A stretch of DNA of 64,000 nt from Guyanagaster necrorhizus (taxonomy: Eukaryota > Basidiomycota > Agaricomycetes > Agaricales > Physalacriaceae), in contig NW_025064886.1 of the NCBI RefSeq assembly GCF_019112545.1, positions 601,277 to 665,276 of the forward strand, written 5' to 3'. Numbering within the stretch: the first letter of the stretch is position 1; each line of letters opens with the position of its first letter. The translations under genes and the position numbers were made by a program. The notes beneath the pieces were generated by a model, which did not search any database, was not told the origin of the DNA, and saw nothing but the letters and a program-made list of their open reading frames with translations. Of this stretch, positions 21,829-31,487 are shown one piece after another.

Positions 21829-22262
21829 TGTTACGATTTTTCCTTTTTATTGACTGTTTGACCTCTATTTATGCTTAGTCAGAGAGCACAGGACCATGGG
21901 AGAGCTTAGTCAGCACAACTAACCCACCCATCAAGTCGTCCTGACAATCAGACCTGATGATACACAATCATCCTTTTATGTACAGTAACGATGCTCAAGG
22001 ACAACGGGCACTATAGACACAGACATGCATAATAAGTAGTGATATAATTAGGAACACCTGTATAGTATTTAAGGCCAACACTCTCACTGGTAAACCTCAG
22101 CTTCAAGCTAAAGTTTATACACACTATTCTACCTCGAGTCTACGACTGACCTTGGGTCACAACAAGCGGATATACATATCAGTGGACTCAGGTGATTTCT
22201 CGAAGTGCGAAGGAACACCTGTTTATCATGTGTATCTGCCCACGTGACATCTGGGCCTAACA
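21829..22262 (+). repeat. 5' LTR of retrotransposon A
   Basis: 434 bp, TG...CA, with TGTTA/TAACA terminal inverted repeats. TTAGTCAG at 21875-21882 and TTAGTCAGC at 21906-21914 are candidate bZIP sites. TATTTAAG at 22066-22073 is the likely TATA box. AGCTTCAAGCTAA at 22099-22111 should lie at the RNA 5' end. It differs from the 3' LTR at about 26 positions, all transitions, with no length change. Confidence 0.95.
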
Positions 22263-22263
22263 A

Positions 22264-22276
22264 TTAGCTTGAAGCT
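22264..22276 (+). other. Self-primer binding site of retrotransposon A
   Basis: TTAGCTTGAAGCT begins two bases inside the 5' LTR end, where a retrotransposon primer site is expected. It lacks the TGG start that pairs with a tRNA CCA end. It is a perfect 13-bp complement of AGCTTCAAGCTAA in the same LTR (22099-22111), which sits 33 nt after the TATA box. This is the arrangement of Tf1-type self-priming, where the RNA 5' end folds back to start minus-strand synthesis. Confidence 0.75.
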
Positions 22277-22318
22277 TCTAGCTTCCCTCTCTCAGGCCCA
22301 ATTGTGCTGAGAGACCGA

Positions 22319-23647
22319 ATGCCCCCTACAACCTCTACCGACCCGAATTTCGACCACGAGTTCTTTGAACTCCTTTCCTCCATTATCGGAACATTGATAG
22401 GACTTTTGGTGATCATCCAGCTGTGCCAGAGACGCCATTCTATCACTGCGTGGGCTCTTAGACACTACAATGAATTCTTATGTATCCACGAAATCTTACA
22501 GAATGTAACCCCCGACCTTCCCTTACATGACATCCCAGAATCCTGACGAATGACCTACCAACCCCCAGAAGCTGGGCCTAGCGGCACGCATCAGGGGGAT
22601 GGTGAAGAAGAAACGGGAGGACAACATTCCCTCTGACTCAGAAACACAAACAATAGTATCTCAAACAGGCACGGAATACTTGTACCAGGACCGCCCCCCA
22701 ACCATGAAGACGAAGACCTCCCAGAGGACTTCTTCTGCCAGTCACCCTCCTCTGATTCCATCCTCTGAGCCTCTGGGATTGCTGACCATGCCAGAGACTC
22801 TCTCGATGCCCCTTGGATGGCTCGCCGATTCAGCCCCTAAACTCCTAGCCGCCAGTCTCACAACTCCCATTCTACTACCTGAAACGGCTCGAGGATGGGC
22901 AGACCCCCTCCAGGTGATGAAGAGCAATGATGATGAGTATGGGAAGAAACCATCCACCGGTACTTCCTGACTTAGGACTTCACCATCCCTTTCAACTACG
23001 ACGACGCCGTTCGACAGGAGGAGCAAAGGAGGCGGGATGAGCCGCAGTCAGTACATCACGAGTCAGAAGAGCGGTGAAGGAGGGAGGCTGCACAGTATGA
23101 TGAGCAGCATCAGGACGAGCAGCGAGCGATTGAGAGGGCCTGGTTCGAAACAATCGATGCAGGAAACTGGTATAGGCTACGCCCCGAGATCGCCAGTGTA
23201 CTCGCACCTGTACAAGGTAACCGCACTCTGATGCCCTCTTTCAGAGAACCCAGTATCCTGAGCAGCGGATTCCCTGAGCATTGGGCAGACAGCACCCGAA
23301 CCAGGCAATACCCAAGGGCCCCTACCCCTGAGTACCCTCCCTCCTCTCGTACTCCCAGTGCTGACTCAGCATTCGGGAGTGACAAGTCTATTCTCGAACA
23401 CTACGGGTTATGAGTCCCTGGGAATGCTCACATCCCCACCCGAGCTCTCAGGGGATTCCTTGGGAGTCGAGTTGTTGGGCAGCTTATTCACGATGATTAC
23501 AGAAACAACATCCGCCTTTATTGCGAGCGAGTGGAGGAGGAACCAGCAACAGGAGGAAATAGATACTGGCCCAACATCTGGGCCCAACCTCCCTCCGTCT
23601 ACAAAGGACCCCTGATTGCTGGACTGAGTACCCAGCCAAGGGAGTGA
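22319..23647 (+). pseudogene. ORF1 of retrotransposon A: 5' protein with a hydrophobic membrane-like segment
   Basis: From ATG 22319 a single frame runs to TGA at 23645-23647 with several TGA/TAA interruptions. It begins with a polar leader (MPPTTSTDPNFDHEFF). A 19-residue hydrophobic run follows (LLSSIIGTLIGLLVIIQLC, residues about 18-36) with basic residues QRRH after it, the pattern of a membrane anchor. Next come a Pro/Glu-rich acidic region, a Glu/Gln/Arg-rich coiled-coil-like part (about 22990-23190), and a Pro/Ser/Thr-rich tail. The gag frame takes over near 23650. The same leader and hydrophobic run occur in copies B and E. It may be an extended N-terminal Gag region or a separate protein. 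I know of no named family for it. Confidence 0.65.
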
Positions 23648-23649
23648 GG

Positions 23650-25394
23650 CAACGATACTCCAAGGGGCTGCGGAGAGTTTCTATGACCTGCCTGTCAGTT
23701 TCCTCCTCATCGAGGAAGAAGAGGAAACTGAAGAAAGTGACCTGCCCTGAGGACCTCCATATGACTCGCAGAAAGAAACAGATGAAGAAGAAGTATGATG
23801 ACTAGCCAGAGGGGAAAGGGAACGAGAGTACCAGAGGTATTATCAGCAGGAGGTAAATTTCTTATGGCGCGATGCTACTTGGTTGGCATCGCAAATCAGA
23901 CAATTATATCTATGTGCAGAAACTGATAAACGAGTAAAAATTCTAAGGTGGGCAGCAACGAACTATGCTGCTCGGCAGTATACCAGCTGACACCCTGAAT
24001 ACCCCATCACTCCACCCATGGCATACCAGGCCGTTTCCACACTCCGACCAATGCTGAAGACCCCCCCATGGAAAGCTGCATCCTACCCCCTGGCCTGAAG
24101 CATACTTTCAAGCTCAGAACAATCATTCCGCACCACGGCTGATCACCTTACCTGCTTCCAAGCCCAGCCGAGAGCAGAGTATTACAATCTCTGGACCCAA
24201 AAAGAGAGCTGACTGCTAGGGGCGCAACCCCCATCGGACCAAGCAGGGCTGAGCAGGAAGAGAAAGGAACTGATACAGGATGACCCTGAAGTGGTCCGCC
24301 TGGGATTCACAGTTTGGGACAGGGTCATCATATATGCCGAAGAACCAAAAGGAAGCCTGGTCGCCGACGACCACTCCCTTCACTCATTCCTGGGACCCCC
24401 GATCGAATGGAATCAGCTGCCCTTCGACGGATGGCCCAACTCGATGGATGCCCTCCCAAACAATGCCAACGTCCTCCAGTGCTGTCTGGACCTCCTGTGA
24501 AAGCTGTGACCCTTTAAAGGGGCTTCGGATGACATAGACAGATTCCTGGTAGACTGTGAACAGTACTTCAAGGTCTACATCAGGTATCTAGAGACCGACA
24601 TGAACAAGGTCGCATTCGCCACCTCCTATCTTGAAGAGAAGGCGAAAACATGGTGGATCTTAATCTCCCCTAACTTCTGATCAACTACGAGGGAACACTA
24701 TCGTTATCCCTCTTGGCTGGTCTTCAAGTGCATGCTAAACGACAAATTCATAGACTCGGCAGTGCAGGAAGTACACAAGCAGAAGATTAAAGAATATAAG
24801 ATGGGGGATAAGATGGTGACAGACTATTTCGATGAGTTGGAATGACTCACCAAATTGGCAGGAATACGGAAGGACACCGCCAATGATGGGCGGATGGTCG
24901 AAGCCCTCAAACGAGGAGTCCCTTCCTCATACCTCACAATGATCTCTGTGATGGGCGTCAAAATATTGATGCTGGTCAGATACGATGAATGGAAAGAAAG
25001 GATCATCGAGATGTACAAGGAACGTCAAAGGCAGAAAGCGGAAGCCTTGATCTTGCAGGACTATGGCAAGAAGCTGATGCTGCCAACCCTGAACAAGTCA
25101 GAGCAAACTGCCAGAAAATCATCAGGGACTCCTGCGGCATCAGCTTATGGTAGTCAGAAGACAGGGACTGGAACCACATACACTGGTGCTGGAAAACCCA
25201 TAGACATTGATTGGATGAAGAAGGAAGGCAAGTGCTTCAACTGCGGGTTGAAGGGTCACATGGCCAAGGATTGCCTGAAGAAGAAACAAACACGCAAGGA
25301 CATTCGGGCACAAATTGCTGAGCTGCAGAAGGAAGACTAGGAACTAGGAAAGGAGACCAAGGTCAAAGAAGTAAAAGATGGGACCAACCAGTGA
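23650..25394 (+). pseudogene. gag of retrotransposon A (capsid and zinc knuckle)
   Basis: The frame runs from about 23650 to the TGA at 25392-25394. It contains an acidic N-terminal part, then a Retrotrans_gag-like capsid region (about 24510-25020; landmarks RFLVDCEQYF, YLEEKAKTWW, YFDELE, RYDEWKERI). A CCHC zinc knuckle lies at 25233-25274 (CFNCGLKGHMAKDC), followed by a Lys-rich end. Gag should assemble the particle and bind element RNA. Stops at several sites (mostly TGA, as in DLL*KL*PFKG, and TAG at 25338) disable it. Pol starts in the -1 frame at the gag stop. Confidence 0.85.
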
Positions 25395-28300
25395 GTGACT
25401 CCACTGGATCAGCCAAAGGACTTTACAGTGTGCAGGCTCCAACCGTTGTATAAGCTTATGATACCTCTGTAGTTATGACAATAAAGGCGCATTTAAATAA
25501 ACCACAGACACTCAACGCACACCCTAAAGAGTCGCAAAAAGAAACTCAAAAGCCTATGGGCCAAACAGAGACAGAGAGCCTCAAACACTGGCTCAAACCA
25601 TTTGAAACCGAATAGACGTAGAGAGCTATCATGGAAGCAGTAGATGAGAACGCCGCAAAGGCTGTTCTGCGTGGATGGATACATTGGACCAGGACAGGAG
25701 AAGTTACCAATGAAGCCATAAGCGGATTACAAAGTGCTCAATGAAGCCAGGCCCTGGAATAGCTAGATGAGCTACGAGGTCCACAAAGGTTCATCTGGCA
25801 GGCTAAAACCCCCGGAAGGGACCTGACAACCAAAGCCCAAATCGAGACTCTAACCAACTGGACGGTTTATTCTGTAACCGCCCTAATTGACAGCGGGTGC
25901 ACCGGTAGCTCCATCAACTGAACCTTTGTCCATCAGCACAACCTCCCCACCAGATCCATGGCTGCACCTATACCGGTATATAATGTCGACGGCACAAAAA
26001 ATCAAGCTGGATCGATCATGGAGTTCGTCGAACTCCGATTAACTATCAGGGATCACTCTGAAAGGATCGATCTAGCCATGATGGATCTCAGGACAAAGGA
26101 GTTATTCCTAGGACATGACTGGCTCATCTGGCATAACCTGCTCATTAACTGGAAAACTGGACAGCTTACATTCACGTGCTGCTGATGTCAAAAAATTCTG
26201 TATGAGTTACCTGACGAAGACCCAGAAGATAGGTGGAATGAGAAGATGGAGGATGGCGAAACCATCCTCGCAATCGACCTGCAAAGGGAGATCCACATCC
26301 AGGCAATACACCATGCTAACGACCTAGCTGCCAGAGCCAACAAAGGGAGGAAGGAGAAGACATTTGAGGAAATGGTGCCAGAATGGGCACACAATTATTG
26401 AGATCTCTTCGAGAAAGAGAGTTTTGATGAACTTCTGGGCCCCAAACCCTGGGATCATATGATTGAGCTAATCCCCAATGCAAACACGAACCTGGACTGT
26501 AAAACTTACCCCCTTAGCAATCAGGAACAGCAGGAGCTCAACAAGTTCCTGGACGAAAACCTGTCTTCTGGGTGGATTCGACCATCAAAATCCCCTATGG
26601 CCTCCCTCTTCTTTTTTGTAAAAAAGAAGGATGGAAAACTTTGGCCCATTCAGGACTATCGCAAACTAAACGAAATGACCATCAAAAACCAATATCCGCT
26701 ACTGCTAATCTTGGAGCTGATGGACAAACTCTAGGGGGCCAAATATTACACTAAACTTGACATCCACTGGGGATATAACAACGTCCGGATTAAAGAGGAG
26801 GATAAGTGGAAGGCAGCATTTAGAACTAATCGAGGACTGTTCAAACCAACAGTAATGTTCTTCGGCCTGACCAACTCCCCGGCTACCTTCCAATGGATGA
26901 TGAACGACATATTCAAGAATCTTATCGCCACGGGAAAGGTTACTATTTACCTGGATGATATTCTTATCATGTCCAAGACCAGGGAAGAACATCGTGACCT
27001 AGTCTGACAGGTGCTCGCTCTTATGAGGAAACACAAACTATTCCTCAAAGCGGAGAAGTGCGAGTTCAAGGTACTAGAGACTGAGTACCTTGGGGTAATC
27101 ATCAGCGAAGGGAGTATTCGAATGGACCCAATAAAAGTGGCAGAGGTAACGGACTGGCCAACATCCACCAAGAAGAAGGAACTGCAATCCTTCCTTGGTT
27201 TTACCAACTTTTACAGAAGGTTCATCCGAGACTATAGCAAGGTCATGTGACCCATGACACAGCTCACCGGTAATGCTCCATGGGGGTGGGGAAGCCCTCA
27301 ACAACTTGCCTTCGAAGACCTAAAAAGGTGGATAGTGGAGGACGTAATCCTCACCATACCATCCCAAGAAGGGAGATTCTGGGTAGAGGCCGACTCGAGT
27401 GAAGGGGCCATTGGTGTGGTCTTATCCCAGGAACAGGACGGAAGGTGGCGCCCTGTCGCCTTCCTCTCCAAAGCACTAACCATGACAGAGAGGAACTACG
27501 AAATCTATGACAAGGAGCTACTTGCGATAATGCTCGCCCTAGAGGAGTGGTGGCACTACTTGATCGGGGTGGTCGAGGTTTTCGAAATATGGACGGATCA
27601 CCAAAACCTCAGGTACTTCCATCAGCCCCAGAAACTGAACCGTCGCTAAGCCTAATGGGTTACTGAACTCGCCCAATATCAATATACCCTCCATCACAAA
27701 GCCAGGGTTGCCAACAAAAAGGCCGACCTCCTTTCTCGCCATGCAGATCACGACCAGAGAGGAAACGACAATATGGGAGTTACAATATTATGCCCAGAGC
27801 ATTTCCGGGCACTGATAATGCCAACAGAGGAAGAGATCCATGAACGTATCAAAAGTATGATCCGAGATGCACGCCAATGGGATCAGAAGATCGCTGCTTC
27901 CCTTAACCATGAGTGAGGAATAACAAAGGAAGAGAGGATGATCTGATATGATGGAAGGATCTACATTCCACGGATCCAAAGTCTACATGGAGAAATCATT
28001 GCAATGTGTCATGATCACGCTATAGCAGGGCACCCTGGCATTGCCAAGACAAAAGAACTTGTCCTGCGAAACTATTGGTGGCCCAAACTTGGCAACGACA
28101 TCACGTTGTATATCAAAGCCTGCAAAACATGTCAGAGGGGAAAAGCATCTATGCAGCCAAGGGCAGCCCCACTGCACTCAAACGAAATACCATTGCAACC
28201 ATGGACCCACATTTCTGTCGACATGATCACCGAACTCCTGGACTGCAATGGCTATGATGCCATTCTCGTCATAGTAGATTGCTTCTCCAAAGCGATCATC

Positions 28301-29278
28301 CCGATCATGTGCTCAATGGAACTAACCTCAGAAGGGTGGGCCAAGATCCTACGAGACGAGGTGTATGCCAAATACAGGATGCTCCAGATGGTCATCTCTG
28401 ATCGTGGCCCACAGTTTGTTTCAAAGTTTCTCGACGATCTATACAAACTGTTATATATCACTCGGAATGCATCAACCACCTATCACCCACAGACCGATGG
28501 TCAGACTGAGCAAGCAAATCAAGAAGTTGAAAAATACCTTCGACTATTTATCAACTACCGACAGGATGACTGGATTGAATGGCTGGCACTTGCTGCCTTT
28601 CAACACAACAACAGGGTACACTCTGCCATGGGACAGACACCTTTCTTCGTCAACTATGGGAGACATCCACATGTCGCTCAAACAGCTTGTCATAGGTCGA
28701 CGATGCCCGCATCCACAGACTTTGCAACTACCATGGAAAAAATCCATACTGAAACCAGAAACGCACTCAAAAAAGCCGTGGCTGCCATGAAGAAACAATA
28801 TGACAAACATCATTATCTCACACACACATACCAAGTCAATGACAAAGTCTGGCTCGACACAACCAATCTCCACCTGCCACGACCAAAACAAAAACTGGCT
28901 GACAAGTGCATGGGCCCCTTCCCCATACTAGCGAAAATCGGCGAGACTGCCTATAAACTGCACTTACTGATTGGGTGAAAGGTGCATAACGTATTCAATG
29001 AGTCCCTCTTAACTCCATACGTCACCCCAGCCTTCCCCAATCAAGTACAGCCACAGCCACTGCCCCCTGACCTGATTGACGATGAGGAACACTATGAAAT
29101 CGATCAGGTCTTAAACCATAAACTGCGCAAAGTTAAAGCCCATGGGGGTGGCATGACCACAACCATCGATTATCTTGTCAGCTGGAAGGGATATGGTCCC
29201 AAATCAAACCAGTGGATAAACGAAAAATACATGAACGCCGATGATGCCATACATGACTATGAATTATCCCTTAACTAA
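25391..29278 (+). pseudogene. pol of retrotransposon A: protease, RT, RNase H, integrase, chromodomain
   Basis: One frame holds all domains, ending at TAA 29276-29278, broken by about 16 stops, mostly TGA. Order: a linker region of about 130 codons with a conserved LKPFE..W motif; aspartic protease with DSG at 25889-25897; RT with YLDD at 26948-26959; RNase H (ADSSEGAIG, YEIYDKELLA, TDHQNL near 27593); integrase with the HHCC zinc finger from about 28007 and the D,D-35-E residues at 28220, 28400 and 28508; and a chromodomain at 29093-29272 (YLVSWKGYGPKSNQW, INEKY). The chromodomain is known in this group to steer integration to heterochromatin, which fits the nested insertions here. Several stops match CGA or TGG in the other copies, so they are point mutations in a formerly intact frame. 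Confidence 0.93.
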
Positions 29279-29300
29279 CGCTATCGGGACAATGGTCTTA

Positions 29301-29312
29301 AGCAGGGGGTAA
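29301..29312 (+). other. Polypurine tract of retrotransposon A
   Basis: AGCAGGGGG followed by TAA directly precedes the 3' LTR. B (AAGGAGGGGG, 35396-35405) and C (48270-48279) have the same element, so it is the likely plus-strand primer. Confidence 0.75.
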
Positions 29313-29746
29313 TGTTACGATTTTTCCTTTTCATTGACCGTTTGACCCCTATTTATGCTTAGTCAGAGAGCACAGGATCATGGGAGAGCTTAGTCAGCAC
29401 AACTAACCCACCCATCAAGTCGTCCCGACAATCAGACCTGACAACACATAATCATCCTTTTATGTACAGTAATGATGCTCAAGGACAACGGGCACTATGG
29501 ACACAGACACACATAATAAGTAGTGATATAATTAGAAACGCCTGTATAGTATTTAAGGCCAACGCTCTCGCTGGTAAACCCCAGCTTCAAGCTAAAGTTT
29601 ATACACACCATTCTACCTCAAGTCTACGACTGACCTTGGGTCACAACAAGCAGATATACACATCAGTGGACTCAGATGATTCCTCAAAGTGTGAAGGAAC
29701 ACCTGTTTATCATGTGTATCTGCCCACGTGACATCTGGGCCTAACA
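29313..29746 (+). repeat. 3' LTR of retrotransposon A
   Basis: 434 bp, TGTTAC...TAACA, followed by the target duplication CATTT. It retains AGCTTCAAGCTAA intact. Relative to the 5' LTR all differences are C/T or G/A. Confidence 0.95.
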
Positions 29747-29751
29747 CATTT

Positions 29752-31487
29752 ATAGTTAGCCTGTCAGTTTCCTCCTTGAGGAGGATGATGAGGACAAGGA
29801 AGAAGAAATGGAGAGCAGTGAGCCTCCCAGAGGATCACTATATGATTCACAAAAAGAGACAGATGAAGAAGAAGTAAACAGGTTAGCCTGAGAGGAAAGG
29901 ATATGGGAGTATCAAGAATATTATCTGTGAGGAGTAAACTTTTTATGGCATGATGCCATCTGGGTAGCATTACAGATGGGACAATTATATTTGCATTCAA
30001 ATACTAATAAGCAAACAGATATTCTGAAGTGGGCAGCAACAGACTATATCATCCAATAATACAATCAAAGGCACCCTGAGTACCTGGTGAGCTGACCACT
30101 GGCTTATCAGATCACTCCCATCATACAACCAATGCCGAAGACCCCTCCCATCATGCTGAAATGAGCCATGTATTGGGCTCTATCAGTGCAGAGCACTCTT
30201 ACATGCTCTGACTACTCCGTCCAAACTATGGCAACTCAGCTGGCTAAAACCTGAACTCAGCCAACAGCGGAATATCCAAACTCTTGAACTGGCAAAGAGA
30301 GCTGACTACTAGGGAGACAACTGCCTCTTGACCAGACAGAAACCAGTGGAACAGGGAAGGAACCCATATGGGATGACTCTGAAGCCACCTGACTCAGGTT
30401 CATGATCCAAGATGGGATCATTGTCTGAATTGAAGACTCGAAAGGAAGTCCAGTTGCTGATGACAACTCGCTACACTCATTCCCAGAGCCACCAATGGAA
30501 TGGCAACAGCCACCATTCACAGAATGGCTCAATCTGATGGATGCACTGCCAGAAAACACCAATGTTCTCCAATGCTGCTCTGATCTCCTCTGAAAACTCT
30601 GCCTCTTCAAAGGAGTGTCCAATGATATTAACAGATTCCTGGTAGACTGTGAACAATACTTTGAGGTCTATATCAGGCACCTAGGAACTGACATGAATAA
30701 AGTCACCTTCACCACCTCTTACCTAGAAGAAAAGGCCAAGATATGGTGGATACTTATTTCCCTGAATTTCCGATCAAACACACAGAGTCATTATCAGTAC
30801 TCATTCTGGCTGATATTCAAATGCATGTTAAATGACAAATTCATTGATCCGGCAGTATAAGAGATGCATAAACAAAAGATTAAAGAATACAAGATGGGCA
30901 ACAAAGTGGTGACAGATTACTTTGACGAGCTGGAGAGGCTCATTAAATTGGTAGGAATATGAGATGACATAGCCAATGACAGATGGATGGTCAAGACCCT
31001 CAAAAGAGGAGTTCCCTCTTCGTACCTCACAATGATATCTGCAATGGATGTCAAAATCCTAATGCCTGTCAGATATGATGAATGGAAGGAGCATATCATT
31101 GAGATGTACAAGGAACGATAAAGGCAGAAAGTGGAATCATCGATCTTGCAGAAAAACACTAAGAAGTTGACTCTGCCAACCCCAAACAAGATGAGGCCAA
31201 CTGCCAGAAAATCATCAGGGACTCCTATGCCTTCAACCTATGGAAGTCAGAAGATGGAGATAAGGGTTATATACACTGGGGCAGGGAAGTCCATGGATAT
31301 AGATTGACTGAAGAAAGAAGGAAAGTGCTTCAACTGTGAGTAAAAGGGTTATATGGCCAAGGACTGCCCAAAGAAGAAGTGGATCCATAAAGATATACAG
31401 GCCCAAATCACTGAACTACAAAAAGAGAAAGAAAACCTAGAGGAGGAAACCAAGGTCGAGGAGTTAAAAGACAGGGCCAGTCAGTAA
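29752..31487 (+). pseudogene. gag of retrotransposon B
   Basis: The reading resumes right after element A with an acidic segment (FLLEEDDEDKEEEME), then the capsid part (DINRFLVDCEQYFEVYI, KAKIWWILISLNF) and a zinc knuckle region near 31330 (CFNCE..GYMAKDC with a stop in place of one codon). It ends at TAA 31485-31487. It aligns along its length with gag of A, with many TGA and TAA stops. A conserved Lys/Glu-rich end (EEETKVEELKDRASQ) precedes the stop. Confidence 0.82.

Larger units (their letters stand above)
21829..29746 (+). mobile_element. Ty3/gypsy chromodomain retrotransposon A, youngest copy, nested in B
   Basis: The element is 7,918 bp with two 434-bp LTRs (21829-22262, 29313-29746) that begin TGTTAC and end TAACA. 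The target duplication is CATTT (21824-21828 and 29747-29751). Interior order: self-primer site, ORF1, gag, pol (protease, RT, RNase H, integrase, chromodomain), polypurine tract, 3' LTR. It retains more CpG than other copies and has the best open frames, but about 16 in-frame stops in pol show it is not functional. Domain order and chromodomain place it in the chromoviruses, close in style to the Tf1/sushi group. Confidence 0.96.

Noticed and set aside
22264..22276. tRNA primer-binding site
   Set aside because: No TGG at the start and no match to a tRNA 3' end that I can recognise, whereas the LTR complement is perfect.
25391..29278. Use of TGA as a sense codon in the retrotransposon
   Set aside because: Host genes stop at TGA normally, and the TGA sites match CGA or TGG in sister copies, so mutation explains them.
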